From NCBI GenBank assembly GCA_937858255.1, contig CALLZQ010000535.1, forward strand, positions 1 to 8,811: 8,811 bases of DNA, written 5' to 3'. Origin of the DNA: an uncultured Tabrizicola sp. (GTDB lineage Bacteria > Pseudomonadota > Alphaproteobacteria > Rhodobacterales > Rhodobacteraceae). The translations under genes were made by a program, and so were the position numbers. The notes under the pieces were generated by a model, which was given only the letters and a program-made list of their open reading frames with translations, searched no databases and was not told where the DNA came from. Below, piece after piece: positions 1 through 6,359 of the stretch; within the stretch, counting starts at the first letter, position 1, and every line of letters starts with the position of its first letter.

Positions 1-2
1 GG

Positions 3-89
3 GCATATGCCGCGCTGGACAGTCTTGCGCGGCACCGGCCCATGGAAAATCGCGCCCGGGCGTTCGATCCGAACCGCTGTCCCTTTTGA
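3..89 (+). CDS. possible C-terminal tail of an upstream gene (partial)
   Basis: An open frame enters from the left edge and ends at a TGA at 87-89. It would encode about 28 residues ending in FDPNRCPF. Of the three + frames here it looks most protein-like, with fairly G/C-rich third positions, and it stops ten bases before the paaY start, as expected for an upstream operon partner. The fragment is too short to assign a family. A second frame is open to a TGA at 101-103, which would overlap the paaY ATG, and cannot be excluded. Confidence 0.35.
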   Translation, partial: AYAALDSLARHRPMENRARAFDPNRCPF

Positions 90-99
90 GAGGGGAAAC

Positions 100-723
100 A
101 TGAGCATCTGGTCCTGGGACGGGATTGTGCCGGTGGTGGACCCCCGCGCCTTTGTTCACCCCGAGGCGGTGGTGGTCGGCGATGTGATCATTGGCCCGGC
201 CTGCTATATCGGCCCCGGTGCGGTCTTGCGCGGGGATTTCGGGCGCATCGTGATGGAGGCGGGCAGCAATCTACAGGAAACCTGCGTCGTCCATGCCTTT
301 CCCGGCAAGGATGTGATCATCGAGGAGGCGGGCGATATGGGCCATGGCGCCGTGCTGCACGGCTGCCGGATCGGGCGGAACGCCATGGTCGGGATGAATG
401 CCGTGGTGATGGATGAGGCGGTGGTTGGCGCCGACAGCATCATTGCGGCACTCGCCTTTGTTAAGGCGGGGGCGGTGATCGCGCCCCGCAGCCTCGCGGT
501 CGGCTCTCCGGCCCGGGTAATTCGCGAATTGTCCGATGAGGAAATCGGCTGGAAGTCCAAGGGCACGGCGATCTATCAGCGACTGGCGCTGGAGGCGCCG
601 GAAAAGCTGCGTCCCGCCGCCCCGCTGACGGCGCCCGAACCCGGGCGGCGGCGGGCCGAGGCCCCGGCCTATGATCCCAAAGTGCTGTCCGGCCTTGCCG
701 TGCCAAACGCGCCGGGGGAATGA
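100..723 (+). CDS. paaY: PaaY, hexapeptide-repeat (gamma-carbonic-anhydrase-like) thioesterase of phenylacetate degradation
   Basis: A 207-residue left-handed beta-helix protein. Members of the family hydrolyse CoA thioesters formed off-pathway during phenylacetate catabolism, in particular the dead-end ring-rearranged product, so freeing CoA in the cytoplasm. Imperfect hexapeptide repeats run from about residue 10 to 160. The gamma-carbonic anhydrase metal ligands are visible as His65, His82 and His87 (contexts VVHAF, MGHGAVLHG), and the RGD motif is at 44-46. The C-terminal 40 residues are a Pro/Ala-rich tail, common in PaaY. I chose the ATG at 100 because GAGAGGGGA lies just upstream and MSIWSWDG starts at the family's usual point; the in-frame ATG at 7 adds 31 residues that do not look like a PaaY N-terminus. 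The role is from family knowledge; the nearby paaGIK genes support PaaY over a generic carbonic anhydrase homologue. Confidence 0.9.
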   Translation: MSIWSWDGIVPVVDPRAFVHPEAVVVGDVIIGPACYIGPGAVLRGDFGRIVMEAGSNLQETCVVHAFPGKDVIIEEAGDMGHGAVLHGCRIGRNAMVGMNAVVMDEAVVGADSIIAALAFVKAGAVIAPRSLAVGSPARVIRELSDEEIGWKSKGTAIYQRLALEAPEKLRPAAPLTAPEPGRRRAEAPAYDPKVLSGLAVPNAPGE

Positions 724-810
724 CCAGACCTGCCGGGGAATGCGCAAGATCCGGGTTTCATCAACACCGCCAGACGGCAAATTGGGACGCTGAAAAACCA
801 GAGGTGTCCG

Positions 811-1282
811 ATGCAAGAACCAAGATTTCTTCCCCTTCCCACCGAAACGGTGCGGGCTTTGCGCGCCGGCGGTCCCGATGCCAACGGGATGACAGCCGAA
901 CGCGCGGTATCGGATGGCGCGGGCAACCCGTGCCGGCATTGCCTTTGCTTTATCCCCGAGGGGGCGGAAATGCTGATCCTGGCCTATCGGCCCTTCGACA
1001 GTCTGCACCCCTATGCCGAGACCGGGCCGATCTTTCTCTGCGCCGGTGAGTGTCAGCCCTGGTCCGGCCCGGGGGTCCCGCCTCCTCGAAAGCCCGGACT
1101 ATCTGCTGAAAGGCTATACCGCAGATCAGCGCATCCGCTATGGCACGGGCAGGGTGGTTCCCAGGGATGAGGTCGTCGCCTATGCGGCCGCGCTTCTGGC
1201 CCGCGAGGAGATCAGCTTTGTCGATCTGCGGTCGGCGCGGAACAACTGCTTTCAGGCCCGGATCGTGCGCGGAGGCGACTGA
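811..1282 (+). pseudogene. DUF1203-like protein, split by a one-base frame change
   Basis: Two overlapping frames together make one protein of about 156 residues that resembles the DUF1203 family, whose function is unknown. The first frame starts at ATG 811 behind AGAGGTG and carries the N-terminal half, including the paired-cysteine segment NPCRHCLCFIPEGAEM and the block LAYRPFDSLHPYAETGPIFL. Near 1071-1088 the homology moves to the next frame, which continues with ESPDYLLKGY, RYGTGRVVP and RSARNNCFQARI to the TGA at 1280-1282. Removing one base, for example a G from the GGGGG run at 1071-1075, restores a continuous reading frame. Both halves are well preserved with no other stops, so this is either a very recent mutation or a base-calling error. 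As written, translation would end at 1170 with a scrambled tail. It lies 87 bases after paaY on the same strand; no functional link to phenylacetate is demonstrated. Confidence 0.7.
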
Positions 1283-1296
1283 GTGGCGGGGCGCGC

Positions 1297-1896
1297 CTAC
1301 CTGACCGCCTTGATCCCCTCAAGGATCAGGGTGGTGGCCACATCGGCATAATCGTCGCGGCTGATGCGGCCCCCGTCGCGGAACCACATATAGACCCAGT
1401 TCATCATGCCGAAGAGCGACATGGTGACAGGCATCAGAAGGGGGCGATCCTTGCTGTTCAGGCCCGGGTTCACCTCATCCAGCACGGCTGAGAACCGCCG
1501 CACGATCCGCCGTTCCAATGCGGTGATCTCGGCCTTTTGCTCATCCGACAGGGCGGCGGTGGCATTAAGCTGCACCTTGTGCTGGTTATCGGCCCCCTTG
1601 TAGGCCTCAAGCACCGTTCCCACCAGTTTGCGCAACCGTTTTTCGGGCGGCAGGGCAGGGTCGTCGGCGGCCTCTATCGCCAGATCCAGCTCTTCGAGAT
1701 GCGACATGATGATGGCGAAGATCAGCGCGTCCTTGCTGGGGTAATAATGGTAGAGCAACGCCTTTGAAACCTGCGCCACGCTGGCGATCTGGGACATCGA
1801 GGCTTTTTCCATCCCCTGCTCGGCAAAGACCTGTGCCGCATTTTCCAAGATGCCGCGCTGCTTTTCCTCGAAATCTGCCGCTCTGGTGCGTGCCAT
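1297..1896 (-). CDS. paaR: PaaR, TetR-family transcriptional regulator of the phenylacetate genes
   Basis: A 199-residue one-domain-plus-ligand-domain repressor. The N-terminal TetR DNA-binding domain spans about residues 10-57, with the helix-turn-helix at about 33-52 (SMSQIASVAQVSKALLYHYY, a textbook TetR pattern followed by PSKDAL). The remaining helical part is the effector-binding and dimer domain; phenylacetyl-CoA is the likely inducer by analogy with TetR-type PaaR proteins. It is the last gene of the - strand paaG-paaI-paaK-paaR series, 93 bases after paaK. That gap holds an operator-like palindrome (1977-1990) and a strong hairpin (1930-1957), so it probably has its own autoregulated promoter as well as read-through. 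No good ribosome binding site precedes the ATG (AGACGAC only), suggesting low translation. The symbol rests on context and operator matches, not on a search; it replaces the unrelated PaaX repressor of Escherichia. Confidence 0.82.
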   Translation of the reverse strand: MARTRAADFEEKQRGILENAAQVFAEQGMEKASMSQIASVAQVSKALLYHYYPSKDALIFAIIMSHLEELDLAIEAADDPALPPEKRLRKLVGTVLEAYKGADNQHKVQLNATAALSDEQKAEITALERRIVRRFSAVLDEVNPGLNSKDRPLLMPVTMSLFGMMNWVYMWFRDGGRISRDDYADVATTLILEGIKAVR

Positions 1897-1929
1897 TGTC
1901 GTCTTGTGCTTTCTGTTTCTCGGCCCAAA

Positions 1930-1957
1930 GGTAAAGGGGCATTTCTGCCCCTTTACC
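1930..1957. other. perfect 11-bp hairpin in the paaR leader
   Basis: The arms GGTAAAGGGGC (1930-1940) and GCCCCTTTACC (1947-1957) pair perfectly around a six-base loop. The hairpin sits between the paaK stop and the paaR start, downstream of the operator-like site in the direction of transcription. There is no T-run after the stem on either strand, only CTTTGG on the - strand, so it is not a standard intrinsic terminator. It may damp read-through from paaK, or shape paaR mRNA stability or translation. Confidence 0.6.
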
Positions 1958-1976
1958 CCATGCAGGGCTATTTGTC

Positions 1977-1990
1977 ACCGACCGGACGGT
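1977..1990. promoter_or_regulatory. probable PaaR operator upstream of paaR
   Basis: ACCGACCGGACGGT is one base away from the perfect palindrome ACCGACCGGTCGGT. It matches the site at 4630-4643 in 13 of 14 positions, and the identity continues into the two following bases (CA). It touches the paaK stop codon (1990-1992) and lies about 80 bases upstream of paaR, where an autoregulatory site would be expected. On the - strand CTGACC, a possible -35 element, overlaps its edge, but I see no convincing -10. A further half-site (GGTCGGT at 2000-2006) lies inside the end of paaK. Confidence 0.7.
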
Positions 1991-3300
1991 CAGCCTTTTG
2001 GTCGGTTGTCCACCACCCGCTTGGCTTTGCCTTCGGATCGGGCAATCGCATAGGGATCGGTCACATTGATGCGGGTCGAGACGCCGACGATTGCCTTGAT
2101 GTGATGCGCCAGTTCCCTTGCCGATGTGGCGCGGGCATCGGCATCCGTCTGATCGGGGGCGCATTCGACATGGACGGTCATGTTGTCCATCCGCCCGTCA
2201 CGCGCCAGTTCGATCTGAAAATGCGGGGCAAGGCCGTTGCATTTCAGGATCTGCTCTTCGATCTGGGTGGGAAAGACGTTGACGCCCCGCAAGATGATCA
2301 TGTCGTCGCTGCGGCCGGTGATCTTTTCGATCCGCCGCATCGAGCGGGCGGTGCCGGGCAGCAGGCGCGTCAGGTCACGGGTGCGATAGCGCACCATGGG
2401 CAGCCCCTCTTTGGTGAGGGTGGTAAAGACCAGCTCGCCCATCTCGCCATCGGGCAGCGGCTCACCCGTCACCGGGTCGATGATTTCCGGGTAGAAATGA
2501 TCTTCCCAGATATGCAGGCCATCCTTGGTTTCCACGCATTCCTGCGCGACGCCCGGTCCCATGATTTCCGACAGGCCATAGATATCGACCGCATGCATGT
2601 CGAAAGCCTCTTGAATTTCCTCGCGCATCGCATTGGTCCAGGGTTCGGCCCCGAAAATGCCCACCTTGAGCGAGGATTGCCGCGGGTCGATGCCCTGACG
2701 GCGGAATTCATCCAGAATCGACAGCATGTAAGAGGGGGTCACCATGATGATCTGCGGCTGAAAATCGGTGATCAGTGTCACCTGACGCTCGGTCTGCCCG
2801 CCTGAGATCGGGACCACGGTGCAGCCCAGCCGCTCGGCCCCGTAATGCGCGCCAAGCCCGCCGGTGAACAGCCCATAACCATAGGCGTTATGCAGCATGT
2901 CGCCTGGACGCCCGCCCGCAGCGCGGATCGAGCGGGCGATCAGATTGGCCCAGACATCAATGTCGCTGGCGGTATATCCCACCACTGTCGGTTTGCCCGT
3001 CGTGCCCGAGGAGCCATGTACCCGAACCAGCTTGTTGCGCGGTACGGCGAACATGCCGAAAGGGTAGGTGTCGCGCAGATCCTGTTTGGTGGTAAAGGGG
3101 AACCTGGCAATATCCCTGAGACTTTTCAAATCCTCAGGATGGACATCCGCCTCGACAAAGCGGTTGCGGTAAAAGGCCGAATTTTCATAGGCGTGTTTCA
3201 GCGACCGCTTCATGCGGTGGAATTGCAGCGCCTCGATTTCATCGCGTGAGGCGATCTCGATCGGATCGAGATCCGCTTTGCGGGGGGTAATGTCTTCCAT
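1990..3300 (-). CDS. paaK: PaaK, phenylacetate--CoA ligase
   Basis: A 436-residue cytoplasmic adenylate-forming enzyme, the usual PaaK length, that converts phenylacetate, ATP and CoA to phenylacetyl-CoA, AMP and diphosphate. This is the entry step of the pathway. The ATP/AMP-binding P-loop SSGTTGKP is at residues 97-104. Later come the aromatic substrate pocket region with NAYGYGLFTGGLG, the adenine-binding block DIYGLSEIMGPG, the ribose-contacting aspartate in YRTRDL, and the C-terminal mobile domain starting after RGVNVFPTQIEEQIL. The start at 3300 is well supported by GGGAGG five bases upstream on the - strand. It follows paaI after 30 bases and precedes paaR, so it is cotranscribed with paaG and paaI. 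All key motifs are present and nothing suggests damage. The main alternative, another aryl-acetate CoA ligase of the same family, is unlikely given the neighbours. Confidence 0.96.
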   Translation of the reverse strand: MEDITPRKADLDPIEIASRDEIEALQFHRMKRSLKHAYENSAFYRNRFVEADVHPEDLKSLRDIARFPFTTKQDLRDTYPFGMFAVPRNKLVRVHGSSGTTGKPTVVGYTASDIDVWANLIARSIRAAGGRPGDMLHNAYGYGLFTGGLGAHYGAERLGCTVVPISGGQTERQVTLITDFQPQIIMVTPSYMLSILDEFRRQGIDPRQSSLKVGIFGAEPWTNAMREEIQEAFDMHAVDIYGLSEIMGPGVAQECVETKDGLHIWEDHFYPEIIDPVTGEPLPDGEMGELVFTTLTKEGLPMVRYRTRDLTRLLPGTARSMRRIEKITGRSDDMIILRGVNVFPTQIEEQILKCNGLAPHFQIELARDGRMDNMTVHVECAPDQTDADARATSARELAHHIKAIVGVSTRINVTDPYAIARSEGKAKRVVDNRPKG

Positions 3301-3330
3301 GGTTTCCTCCCTTGGAACTGCGGTGCCCGG

Positions 3331-3780
3331 TCAATCGCCGACCGGCAAATGGGTGCCCTTAACGGTGCGCGAAAGGCCGCAGAATTCGGCGATCTGCGCC
3401 CCCTCCTGATTGGTGATGCGCACGTCGTAGACGCCTGAGCGGCCCTGACGCGACAACTCTCGGGCGGTGGCGGTCAGGCGGTCGCCCAAGTGGCCGGGGG
3501 CCAGATAGGTGATCGAGGCATGTTGCCCCACGGTGCGCTGGTTATAGCCGTTGCAGGCAAAGGCAAAGGCGCTGTCGGCCAAGGTAAAGATATAGCCGCC
3601 GTGGCAGGTGCCATGGCCATTCGTCATCGCCTCGGTGACAATCATCGACAAGGTTGCCTCACCGGGGGCCAGATGATCCAGCACCATGCCAAGCCGCTGG
3701 CTGGCGGAATCCTCGTTCCAAAGGGCGCGGGCCGAGGCTTCGGCAAGCTCTTGAGGGGTCATTTGCGCGACAGGTTTCAT
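3331..3780 (-). CDS. paaI: PaaI, hotdog-fold hydroxyphenylacetyl-CoA thioesterase
   Basis: A 149-residue single hotdog-domain thioesterase. PaaI prefers ring-hydroxylated phenylacetyl-CoAs and is thought to rescue CoA trapped in dead-end products. The signature runs through residues 54-77: Asn54, the TCHGGYIFTLADSAFAFACN segment with His60 and Gly61-Gly62, and the catalytic Asp69. The C-terminal strand QGRSGVYDVRITNQEGAQIAEF is also typical of the family. The ATG at 3778-3780 overlaps the paaG TGA (3777-3779) as ATGA, which implies translational coupling and fixes the start; the same frame stays open much further upstream, but only as a shadow of paaG. Assignment is firm from motif, length and operon position. 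Exact substrate preference is inferred from the family. Confidence 0.95.
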   Translation of the reverse strand: MKPVAQMTPQELAEASARALWNEDSASQRLGMVLDHLAPGEATLSMIVTEAMTNGHGTCHGGYIFTLADSAFAFACNGYNQRTVGQHASITYLAPGHLGDRLTATARELSRQGRSGVYDVRITNQEGAQIAEFCGLSRTVKGTHLPVGD

Positions 3781-4571
3781 TTGCCGGTGAACCTCGCGCC
3801 GCGCTTTTCCAGAAAGGCGGTGACGCCTTCGGCATAATCGGCACTGCGACCGGCCTGCTGTTGCAGGTCGCGCTCCATGTCGAGCTGTTCGTCCTGCGTG
3901 TTGGTGGCGGCGGCGTGAATCAACCGCTTGGTCAGGCCCAGGCCAAGGGTGGGGCCGGCGGCAAGGGATTGTGCGAGCTTTTCCGCCTCGGCCATCAGAT
4001 CGCCATCCTCGACCGCCCTCCAGATCAGGCCCCAGTCGGCGGCTTTTTCGGCGGGCAGGGGCTCGGCGGTCAGGGCCAGCGCCTTGGCGCGCGGCTCTCC
4101 CAGAATGCGCGGCAGCGACCAACTGCCGCCCGCATCGGGGATCAGCCCGATCTTGGCAAAGGCTTGAATGAATTTCGCCGATTTCGCCGCCAGCACAATG
4201 TCACAGGCAAGGGCGATATTCGCCCCGGCCCCTGCCGCCACACCGTTCACCGCGCAGATCACCGGTTTCTCAAGCCGGCGAATCAGACGCAATGTGGGGT
4301 TGTAGAACTGGTCCAGCGTCCGGCCCAGATCCGGGGCAGGGCCACCCTTGCGGGGATCGCGGTCGCCCAGATCCTGCCCCGCGCAAAAGGCACGCCCGGC
4401 GCCGGTCAGCAGGATGGCGCGGATGGCCTCATCCTCATGCGCCTGCTGAATATGGGCGCGCAGCGCCAGATGCATCTCTTCATTGAAGGAATTCAGCTTT
4501 TCAGGCCGGTTCAGCGTCAGCCGCAGGACGCCTTCCTCCCTGCGTGCCAAGACGGTTTCGGATGTGGTCAT
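3777..4571 (-). CDS. paaG: PaaG, 1,2-epoxyphenylacetyl-CoA isomerase (enoyl-CoA hydratase/isomerase family)
   Basis: A 264-residue crotonase-fold enzyme. PaaG converts ring 1,2-epoxyphenylacetyl-CoA to the seven-membered oxepin-CoA, and also isomerises a later unsaturated intermediate. Visible features are the N-terminal LTLNRPEKLNSF, the first oxyanion-hole segment AFCAGQDLGDRD (about 61-72), the second NGVAAGAGANIALACD (about 109-124), and KIGLIPDAGGSWSLPR with Asp146, which matches the catalytic Asp of PaaG in IGLIPDSGG. The acidic Glu pair of true hydratases is not apparent, fitting an isomerase. The ATG at 4569-4571 follows GGAGGGGAGG on the - strand; an in-frame ATG 25 codons earlier lies across the operator region and is rejected. 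It is the first gene of the - strand operon and diverges from paaN across a 118-base regulatory region. Confidence 0.93.
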   Translation of the reverse strand: MTTSETVLARREEGVLRLTLNRPEKLNSFNEEMHLALRAHIQQAHEDEAIRAILLTGAGRAFCAGQDLGDRDPRKGGPAPDLGRTLDQFYNPTLRLIRRLEKPVICAVNGVAAGAGANIALACDIVLAAKSAKFIQAFAKIGLIPDAGGSWSLPRILGEPRAKALALTAEPLPAEKAADWGLIWRAVEDGDLMAEAEKLAQSLAAGPTLGLGLTKRLIHAAATNTQDEQLDMERDLQQQAGRSADYAEGVTAFLEKRGARFTGK

Positions 4572-4621
4572 CAAGATTTCCTCCCCTCCGGAGCCAATCG
4601 CCGGATGCCCTGAAAAATGTC

Positions 4622-4650
4622 TTGCATAAACCGACCGGCCGGTCAATGAT
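4622..4650 (+). promoter_or_regulatory. possible paaN promoter core
   Basis: TTGCAT (4622-4627) and AATGAT (4645-4650) stand 17 bases apart on the + strand, about 40 bases before the paaN start, and the spacer holds the operator palindrome. Bound repressor would block RNA polymerase in this arrangement. The hexamers are poor matches to consensus, so this is tentative. On the - strand TTGACC (4646-4641) could be a -35 for paaG, but no matching -10 is clear. Confidence 0.3.
4630..4643. promoter_or_regulatory. probable PaaR operator in the paaG/paaN divergent region
   Basis: ACCGACCGGCCGGT is one base from the perfect palindrome ACCGACCGGTCGGT and contains the exact 12-bp palindrome GACCGGCCGGTC (4633-4644). 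It matches the site upstream of paaR (1977-1990) at 13 of 14 bases, with the same CA following. Sitting between divergent paaG and paaN, a single bound TetR dimer pair could control both the catabolic operon and the paaN-transporter unit. Binding by PaaR is inferred from the repeat and position. Confidence 0.75.
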
Positions 4651-4689
4651 AAACCTGTCGGCGGGCTTTCCCCCTGACAGGAGGATTAC

Positions 4690-6328
4690 ATGTCGGATTA
4701 TTTCGACTGTCACCGGCCGACGCTTATGTCGGCCGTAACGGCTCTTGCATGCCGCGAGTACTGGACCCCTTATCCAGAGGTCCCGAGCGGCAAGATCTAT
4801 GGCGAAAGTGCCAAGGCCGAGGGCGAAGCCGCTTTCGCTGCGCTGATGGGGCGGGATTTCGACCTGCCCGGCCATCCGGGGCAGGCATGGGCCGGGGCCG
4901 AGGTTTCGCCCTTCGGGCCCGCACTCTCAATCCGTTACCCCGCCGCCACGCCGGATGAATTGATTGCCGCCGCCAAGGTTGCCGCCCCGGCCCTAGCCGC
5001 CGCCTCGGTGGAAACGCGCGTTGGTCTCTGCCTTGAGGCGTTGGCACGTCTGAACCGGCAGAGCTTCCTGATGGGCAATGCCACAATGCAGACCACCGGA
5101 CAGGCCTTTGCCATGGCGTTTCAGGCAGGTGGCCCGCATGCGCAGGATCGCGGCCTTGAGGCTGTGGCCGCAGCTTATGCCGAGATGATCCGCTTTGCCC
5201 CCCGCGCCCGCTGGGAAAAGCCGCAGGGCAAGGCCGCGCCGATCGTGCTGGACAAGGTCTGGACCCTGCGCCCCGCCGGCATCGCGCTGACCATTGGCTG
5301 CAACACCTTTCCGACACGGAATTCCTCCCCCCCCCTTTTCCCCCAGCAGGCCCACCGACAATCCGTTAACCCAAAACCCCCACCTCAGTGCCCCCCTGCC
5401 GCTGGCCCTCACGGTGCGCATCCTGCGCGAAGTGCTGATCGAGTCGGGGCTTCCCGCCGATGCTGTGTTGCTGGCCGTGGATGAGCCGGGGGCCGAGATC
5501 ACCAAGGCGCTGGCCACCCGGCAAGAAATCAGGTTGATCGACTATACCGGCTCTTCTGTCTTTGGCGGGTGGCTGCGCGACAATGCCCGCCAGGCCCCGC
5601 TTTTCACCGAAGAGACAGGCGTCAACAGCGTGGTTATCGCTGCGACCACAGACCTTGACGGCATGTGCGCCAATCTGGCCTTCGCATTGTCGCTTTATTC
5701 GGGGCAGATGTGTACCTCGCCACAGAATATCTACATTCCCGCGGGCGGGATCGAGACCGACAAGGGGCACAAATCCTTTGATGAGGTTGCCGCCGCGCTG
5801 GTCTCGGCCATTGAGGCGCTGGTGACGGGCCCGGTCCGCGCGGCGGGCATCTGCGGTACCCTCGCCAATCCGGCCACCCGCACCCGGGTCGAGGCCAGCG
5901 CGGCCAGGGGCCGTGTCTTGCGGCCGGGGGCGGCGGCAGGTCAGGCCGGGCCGCTGGTGCTGGCGGTCGACATCTCTGACCCGCTGGCTGGCGAGGAATG
6001 TTTCGGCCCGGTCGCGCTGGTGATCGCCGCAAAGGATGCTGATGCCGGTATTGGCAAGGCCGCGGCCCTTGCGGCCGAAAAGGGCGCGATCACAGCAGCC
6101 CTCTATGATACCGACGAGGCCCGGATCGCCCGGGCCGAAGCGGCCTTTGCATCGGCGGGGGTGAATCTCTCGATCAACCTGACCGGCAATATCTTTGTCA
6201 ATCAGTCTGCGGCCTTCAGCGACTTTCACGTCACCGGGGCCAATCCTGCCGGCAATGCCAGCCTGACCGATACCGCCTTCGTCGCCACCCGCTTTCGCCG
6301 GGTGATGTCGCGCCGACTGGCGGCCTGA
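4690..6328 (+). pseudogene. paaN: PaaN, aldehyde-dehydrogenase-like phenylacetate degradation protein, frame disrupted
   Basis: The two parts together span about 546 codons, near the expected length for the stand-alone PaaN family that lacks the C-terminal MaoC hydratase domain of PaaZ. AGGAGG at 4679-4684 supports the ATG at 4690. The first frame carries EYWTPYPEVPS, KIYGESAKAEGEAAF and GIALTIGCNTFPT, then becomes a Pro/Gln/Ser-rich non-homologous tail ending at 5484. From about 5396 homology resumes in the next frame with LPLALTVRILREVLIESG, DYTGSSVFGGWL, FTEETGVNSVVI, and SGQMCTSPQNIYIP, whose Cys codon at 5711-5713 is the likely catalytic nucleophile; it ends at 6326-6328. About 75 bases between the halves are abnormal (see the separate entry). 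The likely role is the aldehyde oxidation accompanying ring opening; the precise reaction of this subfamily is unsettled. If the sequence is right, the protein is inactive; if it contains errors, the gene is normal. Confidence 0.85.
5317..5395. other. C-rich, G-poor anomalous patch inside paaN
   Basis: This stretch of coding sequence is unlike everything around it. From 5321 to 5395 there are only about 7 G in 75 bases while more than half are C, including a run of nine C at 5327-5335. Neither frame keeps the expected PaaN residues here, but nucleotide traces of a normal sequence remain (CCTTTT, GCAGGCC, CAATCC, CCTCAG in the expected order), with scattered substitutions and one net extra base. 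The flanks are perfectly conserved on both sides. The pattern resembles a low-quality read or consensus segment more than natural decay. Confidence 0.6.
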
Positions 6329-6359
6329 ACACCATCGCAAACTCTCTGGGAGGAGACCC

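Noticed and set aside
7..99. Upstream start that would lengthen PaaY by 31 residues
   Set aside because: No ribosome site fits it, the added residues do not resemble PaaY, and the ATG at 100 has GAGAGGGGA before it.
711..743. Near-repeat GCCGGGGGAATG / GCCGGGGAATG around the paaY stop
   Set aside because: Only two short copies, with nothing mobile or structured nearby; likely chance in GC-rich DNA.
1906..2805. 299-codon + strand open frame across paaK
   Set aside because: It is the antisense shadow of paaK and shows no recognisable domain or ribosome site.
3781..4122. Long N-terminal extension of PaaI
   Set aside because: It is an out-of-frame reading of paaG; the ATGA overlap marks the true start.
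4572..4646. Earlier in-frame start for PaaG
   Set aside because: It would run through the operator palindrome, and the ATG at 4571 has a strong GGAGG-type site.
4711..4720. Third PaaR site (CACCGGCCGA) early in paaN
   Set aside because: It matches only part of one arm, is not palindromic in the same way and is explained as coding sequence.
5317..5395. Programmed ribosomal frameshift in paaN
   Set aside because: Homology is lost in both frames over about 75 bases, and a C run with scattered substitutions is not a typical slippery site plus stimulator.
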